From the NCBI RefSeq assembly GCF_026167665.1, contig NZ_CP098740.1, positions 1,674,001 to 1,738,000 of the forward strand: a stretch of 64,000 nucleotides of DNA. Direction: 5' to 3'. A model generated the notes under the pieces. The model was not told the DNA's origin. It was given only the letters and a program-made list of their open reading frames with translations, and did not search any database. Both the position numbers and the translations under genes were made by a program. The stretch comes from Streptomyces drozdowiczii (lineage in GTDB: Bacteria > Actinomycetota > Actinomycetes > Streptomycetales > Streptomycetaceae). Shown here one piece after another: positions 9,073 through 18,387 of the stretch (the first letter of the stretch is position 1; each line of letters opens with the position of its first letter).

Positions 9073-9750
9073 TCAGGTGAAGGATCTCCCGGGTGGGCGC
9101 ACCATCCCCCGCATGTACGCATAGCGCACCGCCTGAGCGCGGTCGCGCAGGCCCGCCTTGGCGAAGAGGTTGTTGATGTGGCTCTTCACCGTGGCCTGCG
9201 AGATGTGGAGGGCGCGGGCGATGTCCGCGTTGGACATCCCCTCGGCGATGAGGACCAGCACCTCGGCCTCCCGGGGGGTCATCCCGTCCGGCGGCTCCGG
9301 CTCACCCCCGCCACCGGCCGCTAGGGGCCCCTCCGTCACCTGCTCCAGGAGCCGCCGCTGCACCGTCGGCGAGAGCCCTGCCTCGCCCGAGAGCACGGCG
9401 TGGACGGCCCTCACGATCTCGTCGCCCCCGGCGTCCTTGGTGAGGTATCCCCGTGCGCCCGCCCGCAGCGCCGGGAACAGGGAGTCGTCGTCCGCGAAGG
9501 TCGTGAGCACCACGACCTGTGTGCCGGGGAACTCCGCACGGATGCGCCGGGTCGCCTCCACCCCGTCGCAGCGGGGCATCCGCAGGTCCATCAGCACCAC
9601 GTCCGGCGCGTGCTCGGCCACCTGCGCGACCGCTTCCTCCCCGTCCTTCGCCGATCCGACGACCTCGATGCCGGGCAGCAGGCCGAGCAGCATGACGATG
9701 CCTTCCCGTACCACCGCCTGATCGTCGGCCACCACCACCCGCGCGGTCAC
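9073..9750 (-). CDS. NarL/LuxR-family response regulator
   Basis: This is a 225-residue two-component response regulator. The receiver domain (1-120) has the acidic pair D9/D10, phospho-acceptor D55 (VVLMDLRMPR) and the switch lysine in GYLTKDAGG. A linker leads to a LuxR-type HTH (residues ~155-215) with LTPREAEVL-like MTPREAEVLVLIAEGMSNAD and ISQATVKSHINNLFAK. It starts with a GTG overlapping the stop of the histidine kinase gene (GTGA), so the pair is translationally coupled and certainly cognate. The regulated genes are unknown; the neighbouring DUF485/symporter genes are candidates. Confidence 0.92.
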   Translation of the reverse strand: MTARVVVADDQAVVREGIVMLLGLLPGIEVVGSAKDGEEAVAQVAEHAPDVVLMDLRMPRCDGVEATRRIRAEFPGTQVVVLTTFADDDSLFPALRAGARGYLTKDAGGDEIVRAVHAVLSGEAGLSPTVQRRLLEQVTEGPLAAGGGGEPEPPDGMTPREAEVLVLIAEGMSNADIARALHISQATVKSHINNLFAKAGLRDRAQAVRYAYMRGMVRPPGRSFT

Positions 9751-10910
9751 GCGGGCACCCGCAGACTCACCACGAACCCCTCCTTGCCCGGGCCTGCCTC
9801 CAGCGTGCCGCCCAGCAACTCGGCCCGCTCCCGCATCCCGAGCAGACCGTATCCGGAACCGCTGACAGCCAGATCCCCTTCCGGACTCCGCCCTCCCGAG
9901 TCCCTGACCTCCAGCACGACGAAGTCGGGCTGGTACTCCAGCCGGAGCTGCACCCTGGCTCCGGGCGCGTGCTTGCGCACGTTGGTCAGGGCCTCCTGTG
10001 CCACCCGGCGGACCGCCTGCGACGCCTGGGCGGTCAGGGCGCGCCGCTCCCCCTCGACCCTGACCTCGGCCGGCTCAGCAGTCACCAGCTGCCTCAGGAA
10101 GTCCTCCACCGGTGACACCTCGCCCCGCAGCGCGGAGAGCGCCTGACGGGTCTCGGAGAGGCCCTCCCGGGCCATCGACCGGGCGGCGACGACCCGTTGC
10201 AGGACCTGATCCCGGAATTCCCCGGCGGGCTCTCTCTCGATCAGCAGGCGCGCGGCCTCCAGGTGCACCAGCTGCGCGGAGAGGCTGTGGGCCAGCACGT
10301 CGTGGATCTCCCGGGCGATCCTGGAGCGCTCGTCCAGCGCGGCCCTCTCCGCCTCCGCGACCCTGGCCGCCCGTTCCTGGGCGAGCAGCCGTTGCGCACT
10401 GCCACGGGCCTCGGCGTCCAGCCGGAGCACATACCCGGCGAGACAGAGGCCGGCCGTGGTCGCAGCGGTGGTCAACCAGTCGTCGGTGTCGACCACGACG
10501 TAGGCACCGAGGGCCACCGCTGTGGCCGGCGCTCCCGCCGCCAGGGGCAGCCGTTCCAGAGCGGTGACGGCGCAGGCGCACCAGAGCACCGTCGCGGGCA
10601 CCGTCGCCCCCGCCTGTCCCGCCCCGAATCCGGCCAGCACGAGCATCCCGAGCAGACCGAGCGACGGCCACAGGCGGTTGTCGAGACTGGTCCGGAAGAA
10701 GGCGACGCCGAGCAGTGCGCAGACGAGCACCCCGATCAGCCCGACGACGATCTCCCAGGGCCCGAACAGCCCGTTGGTGAAGGTGCCCCACAGCATCAGA
10801 GTGAGCAGGCCGGTCCGTACGGACCAGCCGATCACTCTGCGCGGGCGGCTGCGGGTGTCCCGGGCGAGCGCCTCCCTCGACGGCCAGCTCGTCCAGGCAT
10901 CGGGTGTCAC
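9747..10910 (-). CDS. NarL-type sensor histidine kinase
   Basis: This is a 387-residue membrane histidine kinase of the HisKA_3 class. About five transmembrane segments fill residues 28-165, with no large extracellular domain, so sensing is probably within or at the membrane. The phospho-accepting histidine is H203 in REIHDVLAHSLSAQL. The C-terminal HATPase domain contains VAQEALTNVRKHAPGA (N box) and SGSGYGLLGMRERAELLGG (G boxes). The GTG start overlaps the upstream DUF1453 gene stop by 4 bp and its own stop overlaps the regulator start, giving a tight three-gene operon. Confidence 0.9.
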   Translation of the reverse strand: MTPDAWTSWPSREALARDTRSRPRRVIGWSVRTGLLTLMLWGTFTNGLFGPWEIVVGLIGVLVCALLGVAFFRTSLDNRLWPSLGLLGMLVLAGFGAGQAGATVPATVLWCACAVTALERLPLAAGAPATAVALGAYVVVDTDDWLTTAATTAGLCLAGYVLRLDAEARGSAQRLLAQERAARVAEAERAALDERSRIAREIHDVLAHSLSAQLVHLEAARLLIEREPAGEFRDQVLQRVVAARSMAREGLSETRQALSALRGEVSPVEDFLRQLVTAEPAEVRVEGERRALTAQASQAVRRVAQEALTNVRKHAPGARVQLRLEYQPDFVVLEVRDSGGRSPEGDLAVSGSGYGLLGMRERAELLGGTLEAGPGKEGFVVSLRVPA

Positions 10911-11425
10911 ACGCGGTCCTTCCACTCCTGCCGCACCTCGGCGCCGACGACGGGCCCTCCGTGCGGCCCCGATATCGCTGCGGCCCGGCGCGCCAGCAGC
11001 CCCTCCCGTATCAGCAGAGTCACCGCGAGAGCCGTCATCAGGGCAGGGCCGCCCTGATGCACGCCCAGCACCAAGGCGACGCCGTACAGAGCGGCCCGCA
11101 GGGCCAGTCCGCCGGCCCAGACCAGGGCCGTGGCCTTGGTCCCCTTGCTCCACAGGGAGCCGTCCTCAGCGCGCCAGACCCGGGATGTCCACGCCCATCC
11201 GGCACCCGTGACCAGCCCGACGACGAGTTCGGCGCCCAGGACGACGACCGAGGTCATCCGGTGATGCGGGTCGACGAGTCCGGGTTCCCGCAGGGCCATG
11301 ACGAGCAGGACGCCGGGCAGAACCCACCTGCGCCGGTCGCCCGAGATCCGTTGGGCGGAGCACTGACGGACCACGACGACGGCGATGACCGCGATGATCA
11401 CCAGGGTGTTGACGAGCCCGGACAT
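10907..11425 (-). CDS. DUF1453-type integral membrane protein
   Basis: This is a 172-residue protein with four to five hydrophobic helices: an N-terminal NTLVIIAVIAVVVV, a second near WVLPGVLLVMAL, then VVVLGAELVVGL, LVWAGGLALRAALYGVALVL and ALMTALAVTLL. The pattern and the motif ALREPGLVDPHH fit the DUF1453/CcdC-like family of actinobacteria. It is the first gene of the operon with the histidine kinase and response regulator, with a GTGA overlap, so an accessory role in signal sensing is plausible. Function is unknown. Confidence 0.78.
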   Translation of the reverse strand: MSGLVNTLVIIAVIAVVVVRQCSAQRISGDRRRWVLPGVLLVMALREPGLVDPHHRMTSVVVLGAELVVGLVTGAGWAWTSRVWRAEDGSLWSKGTKATALVWAGGLALRAALYGVALVLGVHQGGPALMTALAVTLLIREGLLARRAAAISGPHGGPVVGAEVRQEWKDRV

Positions 11426-11514
11426 GGGCGCCTCCGAGATGCGAGAAGTTCTGCGTCTCCGAAGCTACGGAACAGACCAGCCCAGCAGATCGGCTCCAGG
11501 GTGGATCATGGGTG

Positions 11515-11552
11515 GAGATGTCGTCTCCACCCACGGGTGGAGACGACATCTC
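11515..11552. promoter_or_regulatory. 38-bp perfect palindrome between parE and the DUF1453-kinase operon
   Basis: GAGATGTCGTCTCCACCC (11515-11532) is repeated inverted at 11535-11552 with only two bases between: an 18-bp perfect inverted repeat. Each arm contains GTGGAGA/TCTCCAC, which also forms a smaller palindrome at 11511-11531. It sits 46 bp after the parE stop and 90 bp before the DUF1453 start, both leftward. It may be the parE terminator, an operator for the operon's response regulator, or both. No T run follows it. Confidence 0.6.
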
Positions 11553-11598
11553 GGGGGCGGTCGCCGCCGGACTCGGCCCAGGCCCCGGAGCCGACCCC

Positions 11599-13718
11599 TC
11601 AGACGTCGATGCGCGAGCGGTCCAGCGTCGCCGCCGAACTGGTGATGAACTCCTTGCGCGGGGCCACCTCGTTGCCCATCAGCAGGTCGAAGACCTTCTC
11701 GCTGGATTCCAGGTCACCGATGTTGATCCGCCGCAGCGTGCGGTGCCGGGGGTCCATCGTCGTCTCCGCGAGCTGGTCGGCGTCCATCTCGCCCAGCCCC
11801 TTGTAGCGCTGGATCGAGTCCGTGTACCGGATGTTCTTGCGCTGGAGCTCCAGCAGGCGCTGGCGCAGCTCGTTGTCCGAGTAGGTGTAGATGTACTTGT
11901 CCTGGCCCTTCTTGGGCTGGACCAGTTCGATCCGGTGCAGCGGCGGCACGGCGGCGAAGACCCGGCCCGCCTCGACCATCGGCCGCATGTACCGCTGGAA
12001 GAGCGTCAGCAGCAGGATCCGGATGTGGGCGCCGTCGACATCGGCGTCCACCAGCAGAACGATCTTGCCGTACCGCGCGGCGTCGATGTCGAAGGTACGC
12101 CCGGACCCGGCTCCTATGACCTGGATGATCGCACCGCACTCGGCGTTCTTCAGCATGTCGGAAACCGACGCCTTCTGAACGTTGAGGATCTTGCCGCGGA
12201 TCGGCAGGAGCGCCTGGAACTCGCTGTTCCGGGCGAGCTTCGCCGTACCGAGCGCGGAGTCGCCCTCCACGATGAACAGCTCGCTGCGCTCCACGTCGTC
12301 GCTGCGGCAGTCGGCGAGCTTCGCCGGCAGCGACGACGACTCCAGCGCCGTCTTGCGGCGCTGGGCCTCCTTGTGCTGGCGGGCCGCGATCCGGGTGCGA
12401 GCGGCCGCCACCGCCTTGTCGAGGACGGCCCTGGCCTGGGCCTTCGCGTCCCGCTTGGTGGAGGTCAGGAACGCCTTGAGCTCCTTGGCCACGACGTTGG
12501 CGACGATCCGGTTGGCCGCCGAGGTGCCGAGCACCTCCTTCGTCTGGCCCTCGAACTGCGGCTCCGCCAGCCGTACGGTCACGACCGCGGTGAGGCCCTC
12601 GAGCGCGTCGTCCTTGACGATGTCGTCCTCGGCCACACGCAGCAGCTTCGCGGAGCGCAGCACCTCGTTGACCGTCTTGGTCACGGAGCGCTCGAACCCG
12701 GTCACATGGGTGCCGCCCTTGGGGTGGCGATGATGTTGACGAAGGACTTCACGTTGGTCTCGTACCCGGTGCCCCAGCGCAGCGCGATGTCCACGCCCAG
12801 TTCGCGGGTGACCTCGGTGGCCGTCATGTGTCCGCGGTCGTCCAGGACCGGGACGGTCTCCTTGAACGTGCCCTGCCCGGTCAGGCGCAGGACGTCGCAG
12901 ACGGCCTTGTCCTGGGCCAGGTATTCACAGAACTCGCTGATGCCTCCGTCGAAGCGGAAGGTCTCCTCCGTCTTGCCCGCGCCCTCCAGGCCGCGCTCGT
13001 CGCGCACGACGATGGTCAGGCCGGGGACGAGGAAGGCCGTCTGGCGGGCCCGCTGGTGGAGCGTCTCCAGGCTGAGCTTGGCGTCCTTGAGGAAGATCTG
13101 CCGGTCGGCCCAGTACCGCACCCGTGTGCCGGTGCGCGTCTTCGGGACACGCTTGCCCTTGCGCAGTCCGTTGGCCGGGTCGAACGGGCTGTCCGGGCCC
13201 TGCTCGGTGAAGATCCCCGGGACCCCGCGCCGGAAGCTGATCGAGTGGGTCGCGCTGTTGCGGTCGACCTCGACGTCGAGCCTGGCTGAGAGGGCGTTGA
13301 CCACAGAGGCGCCGACGCCGTGCAGCCCGCCGGACGCGGCATAGGAGCCGCCGCCGAACTTGCCTCCGGCGTGCAGCTTGGTCATGACGACCTCGACGCC
13401 GGAGAGACCCGTCTTGGGCTCGACGTCGATCGGGATGCCCCGGCCGTTATCCCGGACCTCGACGGAGTTGTCGTCGTGGAGCACGACCTCGATGTGATCG
13501 CAGTAGCCGCCGAGGGCTTCGTCGACGGAGTTGTCGATGATCTCCCAGAGGCAGTGCATCAGACCGCGGCTGTCGGTGGACCCGATGTACATACCCGGGC
13601 GCTTGCGAACCGCTTCCAGCCCCTCGAGTACGAGCAGGTGCCGCGCGGTGTAGTTGGAACCGTCTCGGTCTGCTCCGGTCAGCAGCGCAGTGGACGGCAC
13701 GGACGTATCGGCGGTCAC
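11599..13718 (-). CDS. parE: DNA topoisomerase IV subunit B (ParE/GyrB2), apparent frameshift
   Basis: This is the ATPase subunit of topoisomerase IV, about 706 residues after repair. The GHKL ATPase domain carries EIIDNSVDEALGGYCD, EVRDNGRGIPIDVEP and GGLHGVGASVVNALS. The TOPRIM domain carries SELFIVEGDSALGTAK and LLVDADVDGAHIR. The C-terminal end has IQRYKGLGEMDADQL. The frame breaks after SFVNIIATP at the G run 12721-12724; one added base gives KGGTHVTGFERSVTK, the expected family sequence. As the enzyme is essential, a sequencing error is likely. The GTG start is chosen for GAGGAG 8 bp upstream. It partners the ParC at the left edge. Confidence 0.92.
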
Positions 13719-14153
13719 GCGGTTCGCTCCTCGCTGAATTTCATTTGGGGCCCTGTGGGTCACGGGCTCGGCTTCGGTGCCGCTGTGAGGGTACCGATGC
13801 CTGGTAGAGCGGGTGAAACGCCACCCTGGAAGAACCTCACCCTAGACCAGACTCGCATACACGTTCGATCTCCCCGCAGGGGTGACGTGCACATCACGTT
13901 CCCTTCCAGGCATGAACCATTTAGGCTCCGGGCACGTCCTCATGAACAACCGGCAAGCCAGCCGGCCCCCGGACTGACCAAGCCAAGCAACGCGAAACCG
14001 TAGCGCCACGCAATACGGCACATTCGCCGCGAACCGGCAACAGACAGCCATACCGAGAAGAAGTTTCGAAGAAAAGCCACGAGCGGGAACGTTTTCGGCC
14101 TGGTTGGATGTTGACCCTGGTACGACAGCTCGTCGAGCTAGAGAAGAGGCGAC
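13719..14153. promoter_or_regulatory. 435-bp divergent intergenic region, parE / DUF7455
   Basis: There is no ORF of note here. The region must hold the parE promoter (leftward) and the promoter of the DUF7455 gene (rightward). A near-perfect 16-bp palindrome, GTGACGTGCACATCAC, lies at 13882-13897 with one mismatched pair. Its GTGA...TCAC ends recall CRP/FNR-type sites, but the 8-bp spacer is not the CRP norm. A TTGACC at 14111-14116 is a candidate -35 element for the + strand gene, without a convincing -10. AGCTCG-T-CGAGCT (14127-14139) lies just before the ribosome site. Confidence 0.4.
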
Positions 14154-14384
14154 GTGACTACTGTTCTGACCCCCGCGAGCCCGCTGACCGCAGCAGACCG
14201 CTGTGACCGTTGCGGCGCCCAGGCATATCTGCGCGTCGTGCTCATCAGTGGCGGTGAACTGCTCTTCTGCGCCCACCACGGTCGCAAGTTCGAGCCGGAA
14301 CTCAAGAAGATCGCCGCGGAAATACAGGATGAGACCGACCGGCTGACGGCCGTGCAGGCCCAAGCCGCCGAAGAGGAACACTGA
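14154..14384 (+). CDS. DUF7455 small zinc-ribbon-like protein
   Basis: This is a 76-residue protein conserved in actinobacteria. Two pairs of potential metal ligands are visible, CDRCG near residue 18 and CAHHGR near 42, separated by a beta-rich stretch (AYLRVVLISGGELLF). This arrangement suggests a small zinc ribbon. The acidic helical C-terminus (KKIAAEIQDETDRL) may mediate contacts. It starts with GTG, and AAGAGG lies 5-10 bp upstream. The gene stands alone between parE and the protease and ends at a strong hairpin. Function is unknown. Confidence 0.82.
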   Translation: MTTVLTPASPLTAADRCDRCGAQAYLRVVLISGGELLFCAHHGRKFEPELKKIAAEIQDETDRLTAVQAQAAEEEH

Positions 14385-14430
14385 CACCTCTGCATCCACG
14401 ACGAGCCAGGGGCCGGTCCCGGACCGGCCG

Positions 14431-14463
14431 ACGGGCGGCCTCCCCGTGAGGGAAGCCGCCCGT
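14431..14463. terminator. bidirectional terminator, DUF7455 / serine protease
   Basis: ACGGGCGGC (14431-14439) pairs perfectly with GCCGCCCGT (14455-14463), and TCCC/GGGA extends the stem. The hairpin lies between two convergent genes and can serve both strands. There is no long T tract, as is usual in Streptomyces. Confidence 0.75.
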
Positions 14464-14489
14464 TCTCGTACCTGCGGAGCCCGCGCCGG

Positions 14490-15320
14490 TCAGTCGGCGT
14501 TCGCCATCCAGCCGATGGCGGCGGAGATCCGCGTATAGACGCCGGGGCTTCCGGCGCGCCCGCAGCCGTTCCCCCACGAGACCAGCCCCACGAGCCGCCC
14601 CTGCGCCACCAGAGGCCCGCCGCTGTCTCCCTGGCACGCGTCGTACCCGCCCTCGGGTTCGCCCGCGCAGAGCATCGATGAGGCGTCGTACGTGCCGGTG
14701 CTGCCGCCCGGGTATGCCCGTTCGCACGAGCTGTCGGGCAGGATGTCCACCTGGGCGGACCTGAGTGACGACGCGTAGTCGCCGTATCCAGTGGTGTCCC
14801 CCCACCCGTAGACGACGGCGGGTGTCCCCGCCTTGTACGCGGAGTCACCGGCCTCGGCCAGGGGGATCGTGTCCCCCTCGGGCAGCGCCTCGGAGAGGGT
14901 GAGGACGGCGACGTCCCCGCTGTTGGTGGTCGCGTCGAACCCGGGGTTCACCCACGTCCCGCTCACCGGGATCTCCTTGCCGCCCGTGCCGTTCAGCTCG
15001 TCCCGGCCGGAGATGATCCGCAGATCGCTCACCTGGTCCACGTCGGTGCCCAGCGCCTCACGGCTCAGGCAGTGGGCGGCGGTGAGCACCTTCTTCGGCT
15101 CCACCACGACACCGCCACAGAACTGACCGGCCCGGGTACCCCCGAACCGGTCACGGCTGGACAGGGCCACCACCCAGGGGCTGTCGGCCACATGGGCCGG
15201 CTGGCCTCCGATGATGATGCTGTCGGCGACCGCCGGGGCGGGGGAAGCGAGCGGTATCACGGCCGTGGTGGCGGCAAGGGCGAGCGCCCCGGTCAAGGCG
15301 CGGGCGACGGTGCGGGACAT
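14490..15320 (-). CDS. secreted trypsin-like serine protease (S1 family)
   Basis: This is a 276-residue chymotrypsin-fold protease. A signal peptide (residues 1 to ~32, ending PAPAVA) is followed by a mature region beginning near IIIGGQPA, similar to the IVGG of activated trypsins with little or no propeptide. The catalytic triad is H83 (LTAAHC), D136 (NSGDVAVL) and S233 (GDSGGP). D227 in [10 protein letters not shown] corresponds to the trypsin S1-pocket aspartate, predicting cleavage after Arg/Lys. Paired cysteines support disulfides. It lies between parE and hrdB, a conserved position in Streptomyces. Confidence 0.92.
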   Translation of the reverse strand: MSRTVARALTGALALAATTAVIPLASPAPAVADSIIIGGQPAHVADSPWVVALSSRDRFGGTRAGQFCGGVVVEPKKVLTAAHCLSREALGTDVDQVSDLRIISGRDELNGTGGKEIPVSGTWVNPGFDATTNSGDVAVLTLSEALPEGDTIPLAEAGDSAYKAGTPAVVYGWGDTTGYGDYASSLRSAQVDILPDSSCERAYPGGSTGTYDASSMLCAGEPEGGYDACQGDSGGPLVAQGRLVGLVSWGNGCGRAGSPGVYTRISAAIGWMANAD

Positions 15321-15410
15321 GCGTACTCCTGACTCTGTGATGGACCATGCCTACCCAGAGTCATTCCACCGACACCGATGCGCACCTCCGCCGCGTACCT
15401 CACATGAAGA

Positions 15411-15444
15411 GAGGGCCCGGCTCCCCCATGGGATCCGGGCCCTC
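15411..15444 (-). terminator. hrdB terminator hairpin
   Basis: GAGGGCCCGG (15411-15420) pairs with CCGGGCCCTC (15435-15444) across a 14-base loop, 25 bp beyond the hrdB stop in its direction of transcription. A TCTCTTC tail follows on that strand. Confidence 0.75.
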
Positions 15445-15468
15445 ATCGCGTGGCAGCGCCGCTGCGGC

Positions 15469-17015
15469 CTAGTCGAGGTAGTCGCGCAGAACCTGCGAGC
15501 GCGACGGGTGGCGCAGCTTGGACATGGTCTTGGACTCGATCTGACGGATGCGCTCGCGCGTCACGCCGTAGACCTTGCCGATCTCGTCCAGCGTCTTCGG
15601 CTGTCCGTCGGTGAGGCCGAAGCGCATGGAGACCACGCCCGCCTCACGCTCGGACAGCGTGTCCAGCACCGAGTGGAGCTGTTCCTGGAGGAGCGTGAAG
15701 CTCACCGCGTCGGCCGGGACGACCGCCTCGGAGTCCTCGATCAGGTCACCGAACTCGCTGTCCCCGTCCTCACCCAGCGGGGTGTGGAGGGAGATCGGCT
15801 CGCGACCGTACTTCTGGACCTCGATGACCTTCTCGGGGTCATGTCGAGTTCCTTGGCCAGCTCCTCCGGGGTGGGCTCGCGGCCCAGGTCCTGGAGCATC
15901 TGGCGCTGGACACGCGCGAGCTTGTTGATGACCTCGACCATGTGCACCGGGATACGGATGGTGCGCGCCTGGTCGGCCATGGCGCGGGTGATCGCCTGAC
16001 GGATCCACCAGGTGGCGTACGTGGAGAACTTGTAGCCCTTGGTGTAGTCGAACTTCTCCACCGCGCGGATCAGACCGAGGTTGCCCTCCTGGATCAGGTC
16101 CAGGAAGAGCATGCCGCGGCCGGTGTAGCGCTTGGCCAGCGAGACCACGAGGCGGAGGTTGGCCTCCAGCAGGTGGTTCTTGGCGCGACGGCCGTCCTCG
16201 GCGATGATCTCCAGCTCGCGCTTGAGCTTGGGGGCGAGCTTGTCGGCATTCGCCAGCTTGTCCTCGGCGAACAGGCCCGCCTCGATGCGCTTGGCGAGCT
16301 CGACCTCCTGCTCGGCGTTGAGGAGCGGGACCTTACCGATCTGCTTGAGGTAGTCCTTGACCGGGTCGGCGGTGGCACCGGCGACGGCGACCTGCTGCGC
16401 GGGCGCGTCGTCCTCGTCGTCGTCGGAGAGGACGAAGCCCTTGTTCTCGCCCTCGCCCTCCTCTTCCTCGCCCTTGCCGGCCTTGACCTCCTCGACGACG
16501 TCGTCGCCGTCGAGAATCTCCTCGTCCTGCTTGCCGGCCTTCTTGGAGGCCGTCTTCTTGGCCGCCGTCTTCTTCACGGCGGTCTTCTTGGCGGCCGTCT
16601 TCTTGGCTGCGGCCTTCTTCGCGGGCGCGGCCGCGGGAGCCTCCTCGGCCGCCGGGTCCGCGGGCTCGGCGGACGGGGCAGCGGGCGCCGCCACGCTCCG
16701 CGTCACCGTCGTCTTGGCCGCCACGGTCTTGGTGGCGGTGCGCTTGGCCGGGCTCTTCGCTGCAACGCTCTTGCGGGCGCGCTTCGACGGCTCCGCGGCA
16801 CTGACCATCAGCGTCACACCCTCTTCCTCGAGGATCTGGTTGAGGCTGCGCAGAACGTTCTTCCACTGGGTTGGCGGAATCTGGTCAGCCTCGAAGGCCC
16901 GACGCACGTCGTCGCCGGCGATCTGCCCATCAGCCTTTCCCCGCTCAATGAGCGCCATCACGGATTCGGACTCGGCGATCTCCGGCGGGAGCGTACGGGA
17001 TGTGCTGGCCGACAC
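15469..17015 (-). CDS. hrdB: principal RNA polymerase sigma factor HrdB, apparent frameshift
   Basis: This is the sigma-70 group 1 factor of Streptomyces, about 515 residues after repair. The N-terminal region 1.1-like part ([20 protein letters not shown]) is followed by a long Ala/Lys/Glu low-complexity region with repeated KKTA units (residues ~110-190), typical of HrdB. Region 1.2/2 follows ([36 protein letters not shown]), then region 3 and region 4 ([20 protein letters not shown]). The frame breaks after LAKELDMTP at the G run 15835-15838; one added base restores [16 protein letters not shown]. Loss of an essential gene is not credible, so this is an error. The GTG start has GAGAGG upstream. 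Confidence 0.95.
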
Positions 17016-17336
17016 GAACAACCTCTCGGAACGATGGAAACGGCTTCCGGTCCGGCCCGGAGAGGGCTGGAACCGACGACCGACGGGCGGGGAATGCACC
17101 GACGGCGCGGGCTTGGCCTCAGAAGTGCACAGCGCCCTGGGCGGCTGCTGTATTCCTTCTGCGACGGTCACCTCTTAAGTCATCGCGCTGTTTCAAGGAG
17201 TGTTACGGCCGTTCCGCGTGGCCCGAGTCACACCCCATTTGCGATGAACACGACCAAGGCGACATCTCTCCGCCCTGTGCCGCCGGACCACGGGGGTCCG
17301 ACGGCACCTGGCGCGTACACCCTGCCCGCGCCGGAG
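17016..17336 (-). promoter_or_regulatory. 321-bp hrdB upstream region
   Basis: No gene is visible between the whiH stop and the hrdB start; both genes are leftward, so this region carries the hrdB promoter(s). A relatively AT-rich patch around 17170-17210 contains TTGAAA (minus strand, 17191-17196), a possible -35, without a well-spaced -10. No hairpin stands out as the whiH terminator. Confidence 0.4.
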
Positions 17337-18227
17337 TCAGTGCTCGCGCGGCGCCGGCACCACGCGTTCCGCCTCGTGGTGCCCGACCAGCAACTGGCGC
17401 ATGGCCGACTCGGCACCCGCCGAGTCACCGGACGCGAGGGCGTCCACGATGCGCGCGTGCAGGGCGAGCGACGCCTCGCTGGGCCGGTCGCATGCGGTGG
17501 CCGGGCCGCCGGACACCTGCAGCGCCGCGGAGACGATCCCGGAAAGGTGCTCCAGCATGCGGTTGCCCGCGGCCTGGATGAGCAGGGCGTGGAACTCGGC
17601 ATCGGCACGGGCGCAGGTGATCATGTCGCCCTGCCCGAGCGCGTGCCCCATGATCTCGACCATGTCGACAAGACGCTGCTGAAGATCCTCGCGCCCATGC
17701 CCTGCGGCGAGGCGGGCGGCAAGTGGCTCGATCGTCCACCTGAGATCACCCAGCTCACGGCGCTGGTCATCACGCTGCGGGCCGAAGGCGCGCCATTCGA
17801 TGATGTCGGGATCGAGCAGATTCCAGTCACTGACCGGCCGCACCCGGGTACCGACATTGGGGCGGGCACTGACCAGGCCCTTCGCCTCCAGCACGCGCAG
17901 CGATTCCCGCACGACGGTCCTGGAAACCTCGAAACGCTGGCCGATCTCTTCGGGCACCAGGGGGCGGTCCGCCCCGAGGTCGCCGGAGACGATCATCTGC
18001 CCCAGCTGCTGAACAAGTTGGCCATGGAGCCCGCGGCCACGGCTGGCCGAGCCCCGTCGGCCCACCCGGCCGAGTTCGGCTTCGGCGCCGTCCCAGGAGC
18101 GCGTCGCGGCGGCGCGCTCGCCGGCCGGCGCGTCCGCGTACGAGTAACGGTCGAGTTCACCCGGGCCGGCGAGGCCGGAATCGGCGGAGCGGGCGGTGGT
18201 CATCATGGTGTGCGCAAGGGTACTCAC
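17337..18227 (-). CDS. whiH: GntR/FadR-family sporulation regulator WhiH
   Basis: This is a 296-residue GntR-family protein recognised as WhiH, needed for sporulation septation of aerial hyphae, by its sequence (VSTLAHTMMTTARSADSGLA, GLHGQLVQQLGQMIVSGDLG) and its place beside hrdB. An N-terminal disordered segment (~1-80) precedes the winged-helix HTH (VPEEIGQRFEVSRTVVRESL, residues ~105-150). A FadR-type all-helical effector domain follows (DADFHALLI-like ADAEFHALLIQAAGNRML) with histidines that could bind a metal-carboxylate ligand. Start: a GTG preceded by AAAGGA. Its promoter region holds a match to the sigma-WhiG -10 element. Confidence 0.92.
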   Translation of the reverse strand: MSTLAHTMMTTARSADSGLAGPGELDRYSYADAPAGERAAATRSWDGAEAELGRVGRRGSASRGRGLHGQLVQQLGQMIVSGDLGADRPLVPEEIGQRFEVSRTVVRESLRVLEAKGLVSARPNVGTRVRPVSDWNLLDPDIIEWRAFGPQRDDQRRELGDLRWTIEPLAARLAAGHGREDLQQRLVDMVEIMGHALGQGDMITCARADAEFHALLIQAAGNRMLEHLSGIVSAALQVSGGPATACDRPSEASLALHARIVDALASGDSAGAESAMRQLLVGHHEAERVVPAPREH

Positions 18228-18290
18228 GCATCCTTTGTCGGCGGGTCCCTTCCGCCCCTTGAGGTCTTTGCTGAAAAGCACACGAAAGGG

Positions 18291-18315
18291 TGATCGGCAC
18301 CCGCCCCTCAATTGA
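18291..18315 (-). promoter_or_regulatory. candidate sigma-WhiG promoter of whiH
   Basis: On the minus strand GCCGATCA (18291-18298) matches 7 of 8 bases of the sigma-WhiG/flagellar-type -10 GCCGATAA. TCAA (18312-18315) lies 13 bp upstream as a possible -35, which is 2-3 bp closer than the usual 15-16. whiH is a known WhiG target in S. coelicolor. The spacing makes the -35 assignment uncertain. Confidence 0.45.
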
Positions 18316-18387
18316 CGCCTTACTGGTATAAACAGGACGTTTCACCGAAGGAGCTACGGAGACACCGCCCTCCGTCGCGCCAGACGC

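Noticed and set aside
16560-16760. Tandem DNA repeat
   Set aside because: The repeated units encode the Lys/Ala-rich (KKTA) low-complexity region of HrdB and are explained by protein composition.
17131-17156. GGAAT on the minus strand upstream of hrdB as a sigma-R promoter
   Set aside because: hrdB has a sigma-R-dependent promoter in S. coelicolor, but here no GTT lies 18-19 bp downstream of GGAAT, so the match is incomplete.
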